A stretch of 64,000 bases of DNA from Cylindrotheca closterium (Eukaryota > Bacillariophyta > Bacillariophyceae > Bacillariales > Bacillariaceae), in contig CAKOGP040000001.1 of assembly GCA_933822405.4 (NCBI GenBank), positions 629,083 through 693,082 on the forward strand, written 5' to 3'. Shown here piece by piece: positions 26,230 through 37,535 of the stretch (positions are counted from its first letter, which is position 1; every line of letters begins with the position of its first letter). The notes beneath the pieces are model-generated. The model ran no database searches. It saw only the letters and a list, made by a program, of their open reading frames with translations, and had not been told where the DNA came from. Position numbers and translations under genes: made by a program.

Positions 26230-26505
26230 TTGACACCTGATAATTCTTCATTTTTTTGACAACCGCATCACTGTTCGATATAATATCTGATCATGACGTC
26301 AATGCATCTGGAATTAATCGGGTGAGTCAGTCCATCGACAGCAGAAGATCCAACATAACAAAAATCGGAAGTCATCTGAACCTTCCAACTCAATCCAACC
26401 GCACATCAGTCAATTGCCAACCTTATCTAGCATAAATAAAGTTAACAAGACTCACGGTTTTGTGCGACTTCAACGGGGGTATACAGCGCGATCATTCCGT
26501 CGGTT

Positions 26506-26529
26506 GAGAGAGAGAGAGAGAGAGAGAGA
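26506..26529. repeat. (GA)12 microsatellite
   Basis: Twelve uninterrupted GA units lie 70 nt upstream of the MIOS start codon. It may be in the 5' UTR or core promoter. It is likely length-polymorphic. Confidence 0.9.
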
Positions 26530-26598
26530 AAGTCGCGTCTAACAGAGACCAATACAAGTGACAGAACGTCCATATCATTTCCTCGACACTGCTGTAAA

Positions 26599-29500
26599 AT
26601 GTCACGACAGCAAGATAACGAATCTTCGATACCTCATGCTCCTTATCCGCCTCAATTTGAAAGCTCGATAAAGTCTGCCTCAATAGCTAGTCCAAATTAC
26701 AAATCCAGAAGTGCATATCCAGGCATAGAAAGATCAGCAGCAGCTGGTGGATATGAGAATGCTTCAAGGGCTGGCGACGATCTTTCTCCCGCTGGAACTT
26801 CTGCAGCTGAAAAGGGAAAAGCGGATCGCCATATTCCAGCCCGAATTAAATTCTACCATAAACCCGCAGATGTTGTTGCGTGCATCAACTGCAAGCCGTC
26901 AAAGCATAATGGTGCCAAAAGAACTGTGTCCATTGAAAAGACAAAGTCGCGGAAGGCACCACTGTTGCTGGAGCTACGGCAGCTCCAACCTATGGAAGAC
27001 TATACAGATGATGCAGCTACATTGTTTGGTACTAGATTATGTGGTACTTCCAGAGGCAATCCTTCTCTTGGATCAAATGTCGTATCCACCTGTTTGGATC
27101 TTCCACTTAGTATCAATCATAGTCAGTCGCGATTCACAGCTGCCACCGGTTCATCAACTGGAATGCTGTGCATTCATTCGATCTTTGCAGATTCGGATAT
27201 GACTTCCTCTATTGAGTACTTTCATATTCCCAGGTATGTTTCTTCTCAATCTATGAAAACCAAGCTCTTGGAATCGATGACACTGACAGTTCTTCCACAA
27301 ACAGACGACAGGCTACGGCAACATCCGTGGCATGGTCACCAACTCAGTCAAATGCAGTTGCGATTGGGTTGCTGGGGAACTCCCCTTCTTTGTCTCAAGT
27401 GCAACCGCATCGCCGTGGCGCTGGTGCAACGCGGACATCTGGAGGAGACCGTGATTGGGGTTGCATCATTTGGGATGTTGAGAAGCAACAGTCTACTGCA
27501 AGAAGCCGCAACCCTTCACCACTGTCCAAACTTTCTCACAATTCTCCAGTGACAGCATTGGCGTGGCTGGTTGATGGACAAAAACTTGCAGTTGGTGCAG
27601 GAACCAGAGGGTTGAGCGGGCAGTCGACGATTCAACTGTTCGATATGCGAGTCTCAGGTACCAATGCCCCTCCCATTTCTGCACCTGCTCATGACTCTGG
27701 CGTTCATGGTATCGAAATTGATTCTCTTCGACCAAACGTATTGGCATCCTTTTCCCAAGCTGCTGGAGAGCCAGTAAAACTATGGGATATTCGAAGAATG
27801 GATTCGGTACTGGGAGAAATTAAAGTTGTTCCAAATGGCGCATCTGCAACTCCAGCCGACGATGTCGTCGAAGCGGTCAAGTGGGCAATTCACGAGCCAG
27901 GCATTTTGACTGTTGCGAGTGGTGGGACTCTGCATGATTTTGATACAAAGGTCGGATCTCGACCAACGCTAGTTGCAGTGAAACACACGCGTAAGGGTTC
28001 GAGGATAAGAGACTTTGCTCTCTATCCCAATCGCCAAGGTGACGGTTCCAACGAAGCGCATAATCCTCTTGTCGATAAGTTGTATAATCGTCGCGCTCTA
28101 ACAGTTCTGGAAGAGAGAGAGGTATTTGACATGGCAAAACACACAAACGCTCCAGTATCTATTTCTCATCGTGATGGTTCCGTGGTTCATTCTCTGGGGG
28201 CGAGTTTATTTGTTGAAGCTCCGACATCTGGCGAGTCCGCCATTCAGGACTTTGTAACTGACATTTCAGAGATAATGAGACGACGGGCAAACGGCAAAGA
28301 AGGGCGTCGTTACTGCATGAACACTCAGACAAACACTTCTATTTTAACTGCGGAACTGGGATTCATTGAGCCAAGCAGCGATACTTTCTCGCAGTCACTT
28401 TCCCTATTGTGGTTTTGGACATGGATTGATCGAGTCGAGAGAATTTGTGATAAGGCTGAAGGGGAGGGCTTCGGGTGGACTGCTAAGAACCTGTGTGATG
28501 CAGGTTGTTGGTCTTTGCTAGGGTTCGATACTGAATCAGCATACCTTCTTGACCAGCAATCGGTTTCCGAAACGTTCGGGTGTAAGATTTACGATAGCAC
28601 AAGCCGAAGGTAAGGCATGAAAACAGCGTTTGCTTCCATTCCGATATCTTTCTCTTATCTTTGCCTTCCAAAGACATGCATTGGCCTCTTGCGGGTGGGC
28701 AGGAATGCTTGAACTTGATGATGTACTTAAAGATTATGAAAGTATTGGTGAGTTCGAGAGATCTGCTGCCTTGGCAGTGTGGCATGGCGACATTGGAGCA
28801 GCTGTGCAAGCCCTTCATCACGCTTCGAATACTATTCGACTCAGTATGCAACAAGGCGAGTCAGAAGAGTCAACCTATGCAGAGACATTAGACTTGATAT
28901 CTATGTGTATCGCTGGATTTGGGAGCAGTTCGGGGTCCGTTTGGCAGACGGCTTGCTCAACTCTTCTTCGGCGCCCTGATTTAAAGGACGAATCGAAGGA
29001 CAAGGGCGGTAGGGTAGCGTACCTCCGAGCGCTTTGTGAATTTCTTCTAAAAGTGGGGACGCAAGAAAGCATAGAAGAGGTTTTGTGGAATGTTCAGCTC
29101 AGCTTGAGTGATCGCATTGCCTTTGCTTGCCGTTATTTGGGTCAAAAGGAACTTCGGTCATATCTGTCAATGAGTATTAAGTCTTGTCAAGCAAGTGGAA
29201 ACATTGAAGGTCTTGTGGCAAGTGGACTGTCCAAAGAAGGCATCAAGATTTTGCAATGCTTTGTCGACAATCAAGTCGACATACAAACAGCTGCTCTTGT
29301 CGTCAGCCGAGCAATCTTGCCCCCGAGCTGGACGCAGGAACGAAAGGCATGCATGGAGTGGGTAGAATCATATAGGGCGTTGCTGAATGGCTGGCAAATG
29401 TGGACGAGCCGCGCCATGTATGATGTAGATCGTGCAGCACTTTTGCGGCGCATAAAAGCAAAGAACACAGAGGCTGTGTCAGTGAGTGGTGTGAAGCCCG

Positions 29501-30115
29501 TACCGCTCCAGAATCGCCGGGCACAGGGTGCCAACAGACGGCAGGGCTCTCGCTCGGTAGACCCTGAGTTTCTACAATCCATTCCTCCACAGATCGATGC
29601 TCGATGCAACTACTGCTCGACCCCTCTTCCCCTGACAAAGGGTGTCGCAAGTCAGTTCTTATCCCGAATGAAACCGCAACTTTCGTGTTGCGTTCATTGC
29701 CGCAAACCGCTCCCACGCTGCTCCGTATGCCTCCTACCACTTGGATGCTTAAATCCCTACATAGAATTCACGAAGGATCGATCTCGGACTGGCCCGCGTG
29801 GAACGTCATCTTTGGCGTCTTCAGATGACCTATCTTCACTAGCGAATCTCCCTTTTGCAGAATGGTAAGAATTGCATGCCCACCCTCGTTGTTGTAATGA
29901 TTTTGTCGACTCACGTTGCTGTGTTCTTCGTGCTCAGGTTTACATGGTGCGTCAAATGCAAACATGGAGGGCATGCGCATCACCTAGTCGGTTGGTTTTC
30001 CGATCATGAGACATGCCCTGTCAGTGGGTGCGACTGTCGCTGCCACTTTGACAGCATCAAGAAGGTCTCCCAATCTGTAGACGCAGCCTTGGCGAGTGAG
30101 CTCATCCGGAGCTAA
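26599..30115 (+). CDS. MIOS: MIOS/Sea4-like subunit of the GATOR2 (SEACAT) complex
   Basis: MIOS is a WD40 protein of GATOR2, which relays amino-acid sufficiency to TORC1 at lysosome or vacuole membranes. Proposed exons are 26599-27233, 27305-28609, 28674-29864 and 29938-30115; they join in frame to 1102 aa, somewhat longer than animal MIOS. A beta-propeller region spans roughly residues 70-480, with WD-type pieces such as TSVAWSP and EPVKLWDIR, followed by an alpha-solenoid. The diagnostic part is the C-terminal zinc domain: CNYCSTPL, then [16 protein letters not shown], then [17 protein letters not shown] and [10 protein letters not shown]. This Cys/His order is the MIOS type. The last intron splits the Trp codon before FTWC, and the join restores the family motif, supporting the splice site. 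The N-terminal 70 residues look disordered. Confidence 0.9.
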
Positions 30116-31111
30116 AGCCTTGTTATTGGGATGGAGTGATACCTGATTAATGCAAGTTTCCTAGGCTAATCAAGGCAGAGACGTAGTTGGGATTAAGATA
30201 GTACGAAAAACTTTGCTTTAGGATTTGGTATCACGAAAGATCGTAGCTTTTCTACAAGTGGCAGTGTTCCAGACAAAGTCTAAAAATGAAAGTTATTCCC
30301 GCAAGCCAAAACAAGGGCACCTCGGCTTATTGTGCATAGCAGCGAATGCTCCAGAGTTGAACATTTGGCTGGAAAGACACTTTGGAAGTTGGGACGCATC
30401 GAGTGCGTTACTTCGCATTGTTTTGGGTGTTGGGACGCATCGAGTTCGTTACTTCGCATTGCTTTGGGTACTCTTCAAGAAATAAAAAGTAAGAGAGAGG
30501 TGAGGATATGCATTATCGTGCACAATAAAACACATCATCTTCACTCAATCGATCAGTACTTTCAAACTGTTTGCGTCACATAAGGACCCCCGTCCAAGAC
30601 TGAATCATGTTGGGAGCTGTGATGGACGATATTTCTCTACCAGCAAAACCACGGACCATCACTTGAGGTTAGCTCCCTCTCGGGAGCCAGCGATAGCCTC
30701 GGAATACATTCCCTTTCAGGAAGATTCGGAAATCATTTACTGGATATCAGGTTGCCAACAATATTGGCAGCATCCGTCACATGTTGCTTACCATTGCATT
30801 TTAATCCTGCGATCCTTGTTACGCCAGAAATCAGGAGTCATGAAAGCTTAGGAACGATCGAAAGGTGGAACGAACGCCATCTAGCATTGAAATCAAGTCA
30901 ACGACGTCATAGTTGAATGTCAAGGGTGGTTGGTTCATGTGTGGTGATTGTTGATGTGACTTGTCGTAGAAAATGTACTCTAGCTCAACAATAGACACTC
31001 TAGTAGTATGAGTAAGTCAATTCAATATCCGGGTTTTGTTTTCAGAACTAGATTGAAGAATTCAAATCAGATGCCATCACTCAGTCAATAAGCAAGGATC
31101 CCGTTGCGAGC
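30116..31111. other. Intergenic region between MIOS and the methyltransferase
   Basis: About 1 kb with no convincing coding frame. Its only clear structure is a 41-bp tandem duplication at 30388-30469. Short plus-strand frames of 62-86 codons have no family features. Confidence 0.6.
30388..30469. repeat. Tandem duplication of a 41-bp unit
   Basis: Two adjacent units starting GTTGGGACGCATCGAG differ at two positions. They lie about 270 nt after the MIOS stop, probably in or beyond its 3' UTR. No function is evident. Confidence 0.85.
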
Positions 31112-32476
31112 ATGTCACAAAAGGATGGAGTAAAAAAGCACGAACTTCATGCACTGTCGGGCGCCTATGACACTTATCTAGAACACGATGAATCAGAGAA
31201 GAATCATTTCGACGACGTTTGCCGAGCGTTTCGACAACATGCTACATTTGTCATGTCACAGTGGGCCAATCATCAGTTTCGTCTTCACGCACTGCCACAA
31301 TCTCAACGAGATCTCTTACCGGACGCCTTGAAGCACGGAACTCCCGATTTCAATAAACGGGCCTCTCACTACAAGGATGCTGCAATCAGAAATCAGTTTT
31401 GCTTCGACTGTATGTTGAGGCATGCTGGAGTGCCACATTCTCAACAGCAGGTCACTCCGATAACCAAAGTGCCATCAGATGAACAAATGTCCAAAATTAC
31501 TTCCGTCCTCAAAAGTTTGGCGCGGGATTGGTCCGCAGAAGGAAAAAGGGAGCGAGATATGGCATATGTCCCTATAATCGAACAGATCAAAAAGTACATG
31601 CCACTGTCAGACTTGTTGCCCCATGATCGACCTACGATTGCTGTCCCTGGAGCTGGTAAGACATGATGATCAACAGGAGAAAAGGAGTACGTCTCGTCTC
31701 TCTCATGAGTTCCTAACAATTCCACTTGCATTTTTTCAACAAACAAAACATTAGGCGTTGGTCGACTAGCTTTTGAATTGACCAAATTAGGCTATGCCGT
31801 CCAAGGAAACGAATTCAGCTTGTACATGCTCCTTGCGTCAGACTTTATGCTGAATGGAGGCATTGCTACACCTGATAGACCACTGAGAATATCGCCCTGG
31901 ATTTTGGAATCTCGCAACTCCCATTCGTCTGCCGATCGGTGTCGGTCCATTCCCATTCCTGACGTGGACCCTACGACGCTTTTGAATTCTGGAGGGAATG
32001 CCATGCCACCAATATTTTCCATGGCAGCTGGCGATTTTGTTTCCATTTACAGTAATCCCAGTGAAGCCGGCAAGTGGGACTGTGTCTGCTCCTGTTTCTT
32101 CATGGATGCCTGTCCAAACATTGTGGAAATACTACAGATTATACACAAAATGCTCAAACCAGGTGGCTATCTCATGAATTTTGGACCTTTGTTGTACCAC
32201 TGGTCAGGTCCACCAATGCGACCTGACGATGAGTCTCCGGATGCCTACCACTCTCGCTTTCAACACTTGGACGACCGATATCTGAAGAGTGTCGACCTTT
32301 CCTATGAGGATGTTAAGGAAACCATGATGAAGGTGGGATTTGAAGTTGTGGAGGAGCACGTTGGTATGGAGAGTCTTTATACGGCAGATGAACGGTCCAT
32401 GCAAAGTACCATGTACAACTGTGTCAATTTTGTGGCAAGGAAACGACGATCCGAGTACGTGAAGCAGGAGCTATGA
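31112..32476 (+). CDS. CARNMT1: Carnosine N-methyltransferase-like enzyme (N2227 family)
   Basis: The animal member uses S-adenosylmethionine to methylate carnosine to anserine; the substrate in a microalga is unknown. Exons 31112-31655 and 31755-32476 join in frame to 421 aa, about the usual length. The intron splits the SAM-binding glycine motif, and splicing restores VPGAGVGRLAFEL. Other family signatures follow in order: GYAVQGNEFSLYMLLASDF, then PWILES, the pair PIPDVDP and AAGDF, CSCFFMDACPNIVEIL, and LKPGGYLMNFGPLLYHW. The C-terminal YTADERSMQSTMYNCVNFVAR also fits the family. The start ATG is followed by a charged helix typical of the N-terminal cap. No targeting peptide is evident, so a cytosolic location is inferred. 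Confidence 0.9.
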
Positions 32477-32862
32477 AACTAACAAAAATCGATCATACGA
32501 CCACGCGGAATGCAGAAAGACACGATTTATCAACGAAAAGCAAATACAAAGAAGCCATCGATTGGCCGGCCGACCCTTGCAGTGAATCTGTTGCACCCTG
32601 AAACAAGCCATCATCTTGATAGAGACTTCTTGTTGACACATGTTCGCTTGATTCCCGCTTGATAATTTTCAATCGTGCAAGGGTGTGGAAACCGCTCTCT
32701 CAATCCGCAGCAGCATCCAATCCAACTCCTACAGTACGAGTACAAGTTCAAATGTAATAAGTTGATAAAAACTCTGATAGAAATAGCAATCAATCGACTA
32801 GAATTATACAGAAGTAGCAGCATTGTTTGGTCGGTCGGTCCTCTGAATTTTGTTCCAACACT
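32477..32862. other. Intergenic region between two convergent genes
   Basis: 386 bases between the methyltransferase stop and the nucleotidase stop. It should contain both 3' UTRs. I see no gene, repeat or hairpin that stands out. Confidence 0.6.
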
Positions 32863-34020
32863 CTATTCAGTAGCCTCCCAAGATCCTTCCGTAAACAATC
32901 GAATGCATTCGGCATGTAACGTTGCGTCGTAGCAGGCTACAACTCCATTTCTATTCAATGCCTCCGCTTGCGACCGGCTGTAATCCATATTCTTTCCGTT
33001 CTTGTCCGTTAGCTTGCCTCCTAATATTCTTAGAATGGCATCCGAGGCTGCCACATCCCACAATGAGGTCCCAGCTTTTGGATAAAACCAAAGCCCTTCT
33101 TTATGTGATCGTATTATCATTCTCAACGACTTTTCCCCTGCCCCACTGACAAGTAAGGGTTCTGATTGAACTATTCCCTTGTTCCCCAAATGTGCCACAA
33201 ATTCCTTAATGATCCCCTTGGCCTTGGAACCTGAGATTACAGCTCGTGGCAAGTCTTCCGGAAGTTTGCCCTCCAAACTATATCGTAGGGTAGAGCCCCC
33301 GGCAGTATAGGCTGCTCCAAGTAGCGTACCCCCATAAAAGACAACACATTCCGTGTTCATCACTGTTGTATGACCTGCATACCCAAAAGGTTTACAAATC
33401 ACACCAAAGCAGGGCATTCCATCCAACACAATGCCAACCAGTATCGAAACGGCATCAAATTCTCCCTCTGCATAACATTTGGTACCATCTAGAGGATCAA
33501 TGAATACACTGACTCGTGATGGGTCCACTTCACAATCCTTCAGTTTTTCAAGAGCTCGATCTTGGCTCGTGGATGGTGACGCTTCGGTTTCAGCATTTGT
33601 GGCATCATCATTCTGCGCCAACCTCTGTTGCGCCAATGGAAATGGTAGATCAGACGATCCTTCACCATCGGAATTATATCTCATTTGAATCTCTTTTTGG
33701 GCCAAGTGAAACATTGCCTGAATTTTGTCTTCCATTCCTGTCATGGATTTCTTGGCCATTTCTTCTTCACTTTCTTCCCCCACAATCCGGATGTCGTTGG
33801 AAACATATTGTAGGGATTGTACGATTATGGATTGGGCAGCAAAATCCGCATCAGTCACCACAGAGCCATCGGCCTTCAGTCGCACATTGTTGTGGCTGGG
33901 CAAGACACCAGTGTCATTTTCGTCCGTTGTGGACATTTCTCGAATCAGATCGGCCGCCACAATCACTGATGACAAGGATGCGGCAGCCAAATCCAATAAG
34001 TTGACCGCAGACGACGCCAT
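32863..34020 (-). CDS. BPNT1: 3'(2'),5'-bisphosphate nucleotidase, inositol monophosphatase superfamily
   Basis: These enzymes remove the 3'-phosphate of PAP, the by-product of sulfation, and are Mg-dependent and Li-sensitive. The single-exon protein of 385 aa has the metal-site motifs in order: DGSVVTDADFAAQ, then GEES, then DPLDGTKCYAEG with the DPxDGT signature, and SLWDVAASDAIL with the WD(A) metal ligand near the end, followed by GGKLTD. The DGTK-Y-EG form points to the nucleotidase branch rather than inositol monophosphatase. A Ser/Asp/Gln-rich insertion of about 60 residues separates GEES from DPLDGT, longer than in animal BPNT1. The N-terminus MASSAVNLLDLAAASLSSVI is a normal family helix rather than a clear targeting signal. 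The neighbouring ankyrin gene is divergent and shares its upstream region. Confidence 0.88.
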   Translation of the reverse strand: MASSAVNLLDLAAASLSSVIVAADLIREMSTTDENDTGVLPSHNNVRLKADGSVVTDADFAAQSIIVQSLQYVSNDIRIVGEESEEEMAKKSMTGMEDKIQAMFHLAQKEIQMRYNSDGEGSSDLPFPLAQQRLAQNDDATNAETEASPSTSQDRALEKLKDCEVDPSRVSVFIDPLDGTKCYAEGEFDAVSILVGIVLDGMPCFGVICKPFGYAGHTTVMNTECVVFYGGTLLGAAYTAGGSTLRYSLEGKLPEDLPRAVISGSKAKGIIKEFVAHLGNKGIVQSEPLLVSGAGEKSLRMIIRSHKEGLWFYPKAGTSLWDVAASDAILRILGGKLTDKNGKNMDYSRSQAEALNRNGVVACYDATLHAECIRLFTEGSWEATE

Positions 34021-34520
34021 GATAAGAGATTCTCGTTGTAGTAATGAGTAAAAGGAAGAATAAAAACTGCAAATTTTGAAATGAAAGCACCACTCGACAA
34101 AATCTTCGGTGAGATAAATGGTGACTCTTGTTAGGAAAAAAGCAACGCGCGCCGTGCATGCTTACCTTCCGTACTTTCACGCGATCAATCAATCTTGAAA
34201 CAACGGTCATGAAGCGTGGATGAACGCAGGCGGAGTTGCTCCGGTATAAATCTACATGTCGCAAGAAATGTCTTGCACATTTGAACTCTTTTGCTTGCAT
34301 TATCCACCACGAAGAAAGACTCTCCTCCTCTCACAGATCCATTCCTTTGAGGCCCCCTTGGCATTGACTGATCCATCCATTGGTCTATATTCTGTCCCGT
34401 GTAGTTAACAGTTGAATCTTACGCAAGTGTGGTTGGACGACATTTCAGAATTTGCTGGTCAATTGATTGCAGAGTTTGTTCACAGTCCGTGTAGAATCTT
34501 AGAGATCTTTAAGCTTAAAG
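34021..34520. other. Divergent upstream region between BPNT1 and the ankyrin gene
   Basis: 500 bases between the two start codons, presumably holding both promoters and 5' UTRs. No gene or clear motif was recognised. Confidence 0.55.
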
Positions 34521-37500
34521 ATGGGACAATCTTTATGTATTGAAGCTTGGGAGGCAATGGCTGGGTCTTCTCAAAACGATGGTGTAGAAAGTATCGACTT
34601 CGATAGCCCAAAGGAACAAAAGAAGGCTCTCTCAGTCAAGGCAAGCGAAGACGGCACTGAAAACGATGGCAACAGTTCGGAAAATTCCCCCACCAAAGCA
34701 GAGGAAATGGCTGAGGAAACGACAAAACCAGAGGAACCAGAGCAAGCCAAACAGGACAAATCACAAAGGTCTGAACCGTTTCCACCAAGAAGCAAAAACG
34801 GCAACGCAGAAAATGCTGATGCTTCAAAATCAGCCTATGCGAACGATGCTACACCTGAAACTGATGAAACTGTGGAGTCATCAACGGCTGCCATTGAAAC
34901 TAGAGCGACAGCTGAAACAGCTGCCACTCCCGCCACTTCAGCCGAAACGACAGAGTCAGATACAAAACCAATCGATCCTGTCGTGTATGACGAAGAAAAG
35001 GATCCCGTCAGAGACACACCGAGCACTATTGGAGAAGAGGATCTTCCTCCTCCTATTCCTAAACAAGAGCCCTTGGTGCCGGTGGTCGAAGAAGATACGG
35101 TGGCGTCGGCTGGAGACACTGCCTCGACATCTTCCCCTACCAATAGCAACGGAAGGCCTTCACCTTCTTCTTTGCGGAGGGAACAGAGCGTTGCCTCAGA
35201 AACTCCTTCGACTGAGAAGCATCACCGCCCTAGAGAGAACAGCATTACCCTCCAATATGCGACACGAGACAGTGAGGGAGTAGGACATAACCGATCACGA
35301 TCAGAGGGAATTTTGACGTTTGAAGATGCCACTCGTCTTCAAGCAAGCTGGAGCAACGCTGATCCAGAAGAGTTTTCTCCGTTTTCTCATGCCAAGTTTG
35401 GCCATCACTCTTCTACCTTTCTGGACGAACCCTCACGAACCTCGATCAGCATGATACGGGTCAGTGCCGTGGAAGATCCTTCCATGCCAGAATCTAATGT
35501 ATCATCCGTCATTCATGATGCTGCAAGAATTACCAATTGGGGGACTGTCAAGTCGTTGTGCGAAACGGATCCCGAAGCGGCCAGTTTTGTGGGAAGGGAT
35601 CGGTGGACGGCATTGCACCACGCTTGCAATCGTCGTTGTCCCTATGCAGATGTAGTGGAAGCTTTGATCACAGCATATCCAGATGCATTATTACAAGAAG
35701 AAGATAAAGGATGGTTGCCTTTGCACTATGCATGCAGATTTAAGGCTCCCAAGGAGGTTGTAAGGTTGCTCATACACCAATTTCCAGAAAAGGGTAGAAT
35801 GGCGGTCAAGTGTTTGGAGCGTCAGGGCCGCACACCGCTATATTATGCGGTCCGATACGATGCACCACCAGGAGTTGTGGGGCTGCTGTTGGAGGTGGAC
35901 GCATCGGCAGTGTTGGAGGAGGATCAGAATGCTGATTCTCCTCTTGCATTGGTCTGGGATGCCTGGGCCGAAAAAATGGATGGCAAGCGCACATTGCAGC
36001 GAATCTATATTCCAGAAAGTGAAGCGGAAACTATGGCGCTCGAAGACCAAGCAGCACAGGTGGAAAAGAGACTAAAGTCTCAAAAGAAATTGTATGGTCG
36101 TTGGAACAAGGTAAACATCTTTTTGAAGGCAGCTTTTGGTTTCTCGGTGGAGGATGACGACGAAGCGGGCGCCTCCAATATCGACGGCGACTCGAAGATA
36201 AAGGCGGGAGGAAAGAAAGATGCCAACAATGGCCGCAAGTGGAGAATACTGCACGCTACGGCTGCCATCAAGTGTCATCCATCTCTATTTATGCTTGCTA
36301 GGTCGTTGCACCCAGAACAATGCTTTGAGATTGACGATAAGGACTTGAAAGGTCCAGTACATATCAGTGGAGACGAGACTGCTGCGCATGGTCTCACAGC
36401 ACTTCATTTGGCCGCTTCCTCCCATGCAAATGGGGAATCGAGCCGCCTCGTGATTACTGAATTACTGAGGATGAATCCAGCTGCGGCAGAAGAAGTCGAT
36501 TCCAGCAACAGTCTACCTTTCCACCGAGTTGTAGAAAACAAATACAAACCGCACTGGTCAGAGGACGGTGCAAAGGATATATATTTGGCGAATACAGCCG
36601 CAATCAGCGCAACCGACAGAGACGGGAAACTGCCGCTACACCGTGCAGCGTCAGCCATTACCTACAGTGAAAGTTCCTCGACTGCGACCAAAGCACGATC
36701 TGCAATATGCAATTTACTTGAGCTAAGGCCAGAGGCGGCAGAACATTCCGACAGCTTTGGATGTCTTCCTTTGCATCTGGTGGCACAGTCCGGAAGTCAG
36801 TGGGACTACCAAGTGCAATCGCTATACGACGCCAATCCAGCGGCAGCCCAAGTTCGCAGTGGTGTGAAGATGTTGAATCGATTGCCCCTGCACATGGCTG
36901 CATCGAATCCGTCAAGCGAATTTTCAATGATTGACACGCTGGTACAAATGAACCCGCGAGGTGCCACCCAAGCTGACCGAAAGGGCAACTATCCCCTGCA
37001 TTTGGCTTGTGCGGCTGGATTATCGTGGGAATCCATCAATTCGATTCACAAAGCCTATCCCGAAGCCATTCAAGAGGCCGAAGGGAATGATCGGGGCTGG
37101 ACGGCACTTCAAATCGCTGCCTCCAATTCCCAAATCAACGTGGACGTTATTTCCAATCTCAGTGAAATCTACCCACTAGGGGCCGGAGTTGCAGACAATG
37201 ACGGTCGATACGCATTCCACTTATCTTGCTTCGCGGGTCGTAAATGGGAGGAAGGACTATCAGCATTATTTCAAGCATATCCTGATGCTCTTGGCACGCC
37301 TGATCGTAAGGGACTATTACCCTTTCATATTGTATCCTTTCGATACAGCGCCTCCCCGGAAGAAGCTATTCCTGAAGTTCAAGATCCGTCTCAGAATGAA
37401 CGGGGTTTTAGTAAATCGGCTTCGATTGGGCTTGATGCGGAACAATATGCAATGAAGGAATTGGAGGATGCCAAAAGAATTGAAAACTTGTTTCATCTCT

Positions 37501-37535
37501 TGAAAGCAGACCCAACCGTCCTTTCGACACAGTAG
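34521..37535 (+). CDS. Ankyrin-repeat protein with likely N-terminal acylation
   Basis: Single-exon protein of 1004 aa. The N-terminus MGQSLC fits N-myristoylation (Gly2, Cys at position 6) with a neighbouring Cys that could be palmitoylated, so membrane anchoring is inferred. Residues 15-330 are acidic, Thr/Glu/Ser-rich and probably disordered. From about residue 340 onward come ankyrin-type repeats, for example RWTALHHACNRR, GWLPLHYACRF, GRTPLYYAVRYDAPPGVV, LTALHLAASSH and GNYPLHLACAAG. Two groups of repeats are separated by a charged linker around residues 490-560. Many repeats carry the YP(E/D)A helix ending common in stramenopile ankyrin proteins. Ankyrin repeats are protein-binding; the partner is unknown. 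Confidence 0.85.
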   Translation: MGQSLCIEAWEAMAGSSQNDGVESIDFDSPKEQKKALSVKASEDGTENDGNSSENSPTKAEEMAEETTKPEEPEQAKQDKSQRSEPFPPRSKNGNAENADASKSAYANDATPETDETVESSTAAIETRATAETAATPATSAETTESDTKPIDPVVYDEEKDPVRDTPSTIGEEDLPPPIPKQEPLVPVVEEDTVASAGDTASTSSPTNSNGRPSPSSLRREQSVASETPSTEKHHRPRENSITLQYATRDSEGVGHNRSRSEGILTFEDATRLQASWSNADPEEFSPFSHAKFGHHSSTFLDEPSRTSISMIRVSAVEDPSMPESNVSSVIHDAARITNWGTVKSLCETDPEAASFVGRDRWTALHHACNRRCPYADVVEALITAYPDALLQEEDKGWLPLHYACRFKAPKEVVRLLIHQFPEKGRMAVKCLERQGRTPLYYAVRYDAPPGVVGLLLEVDASAVLEEDQNADSPLALVWDAWAEKMDGKRTLQRIYIPESEAETMALEDQAAQVEKRLKSQKKLYGRWNKVNIFLKAAFGFSVEDDDEAGASNIDGDSKIKAGGKKDANNGRKWRILHATAAIKCHPSLFMLARSLHPEQCFEIDDKDLKGPVHISGDETAAHGLTALHLAASSHANGESSRLVITELLRMNPAAAEEVDSSNSLPFHRVVENKYKPHWSEDGAKDIYLANTAAISATDRDGKLPLHRAASAITYSESSSTATKARSAICNLLELRPEAAEHSDSFGCLPLHLVAQSGSQWDYQVQSLYDANPAAAQVRSGVKMLNRLPLHMAASNPSSEFSMIDTLVQMNPRGATQADRKGNYPLHLACAAGLSWESINSIHKAYPEAIQEAEGNDRGWTALQIAASNSQINVDVISNLSEIYPLGAGVADNDGRYAFHLSCFAGRKWEEGLSALFQAYPDALGTPDRKGLLPFHIVSFRYSASPEEAIPEVQDPSQNERGFSKSASIGLDAEQYAMKELEDAKRIENLFHLLKADPTVLSTQ

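Larger units (their letters stand above)
26178..26598. other. Divergent upstream region between VPS13 copy C and MIOS
   Basis: 421 bases that should contain both promoters. The copy C upstream box lies at 26219-26229, an AT-rich AGCATAAATAAAG stretch near 26430, and a GA repeat just before the MIOS gene. I see no gene. Confidence 0.55.
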
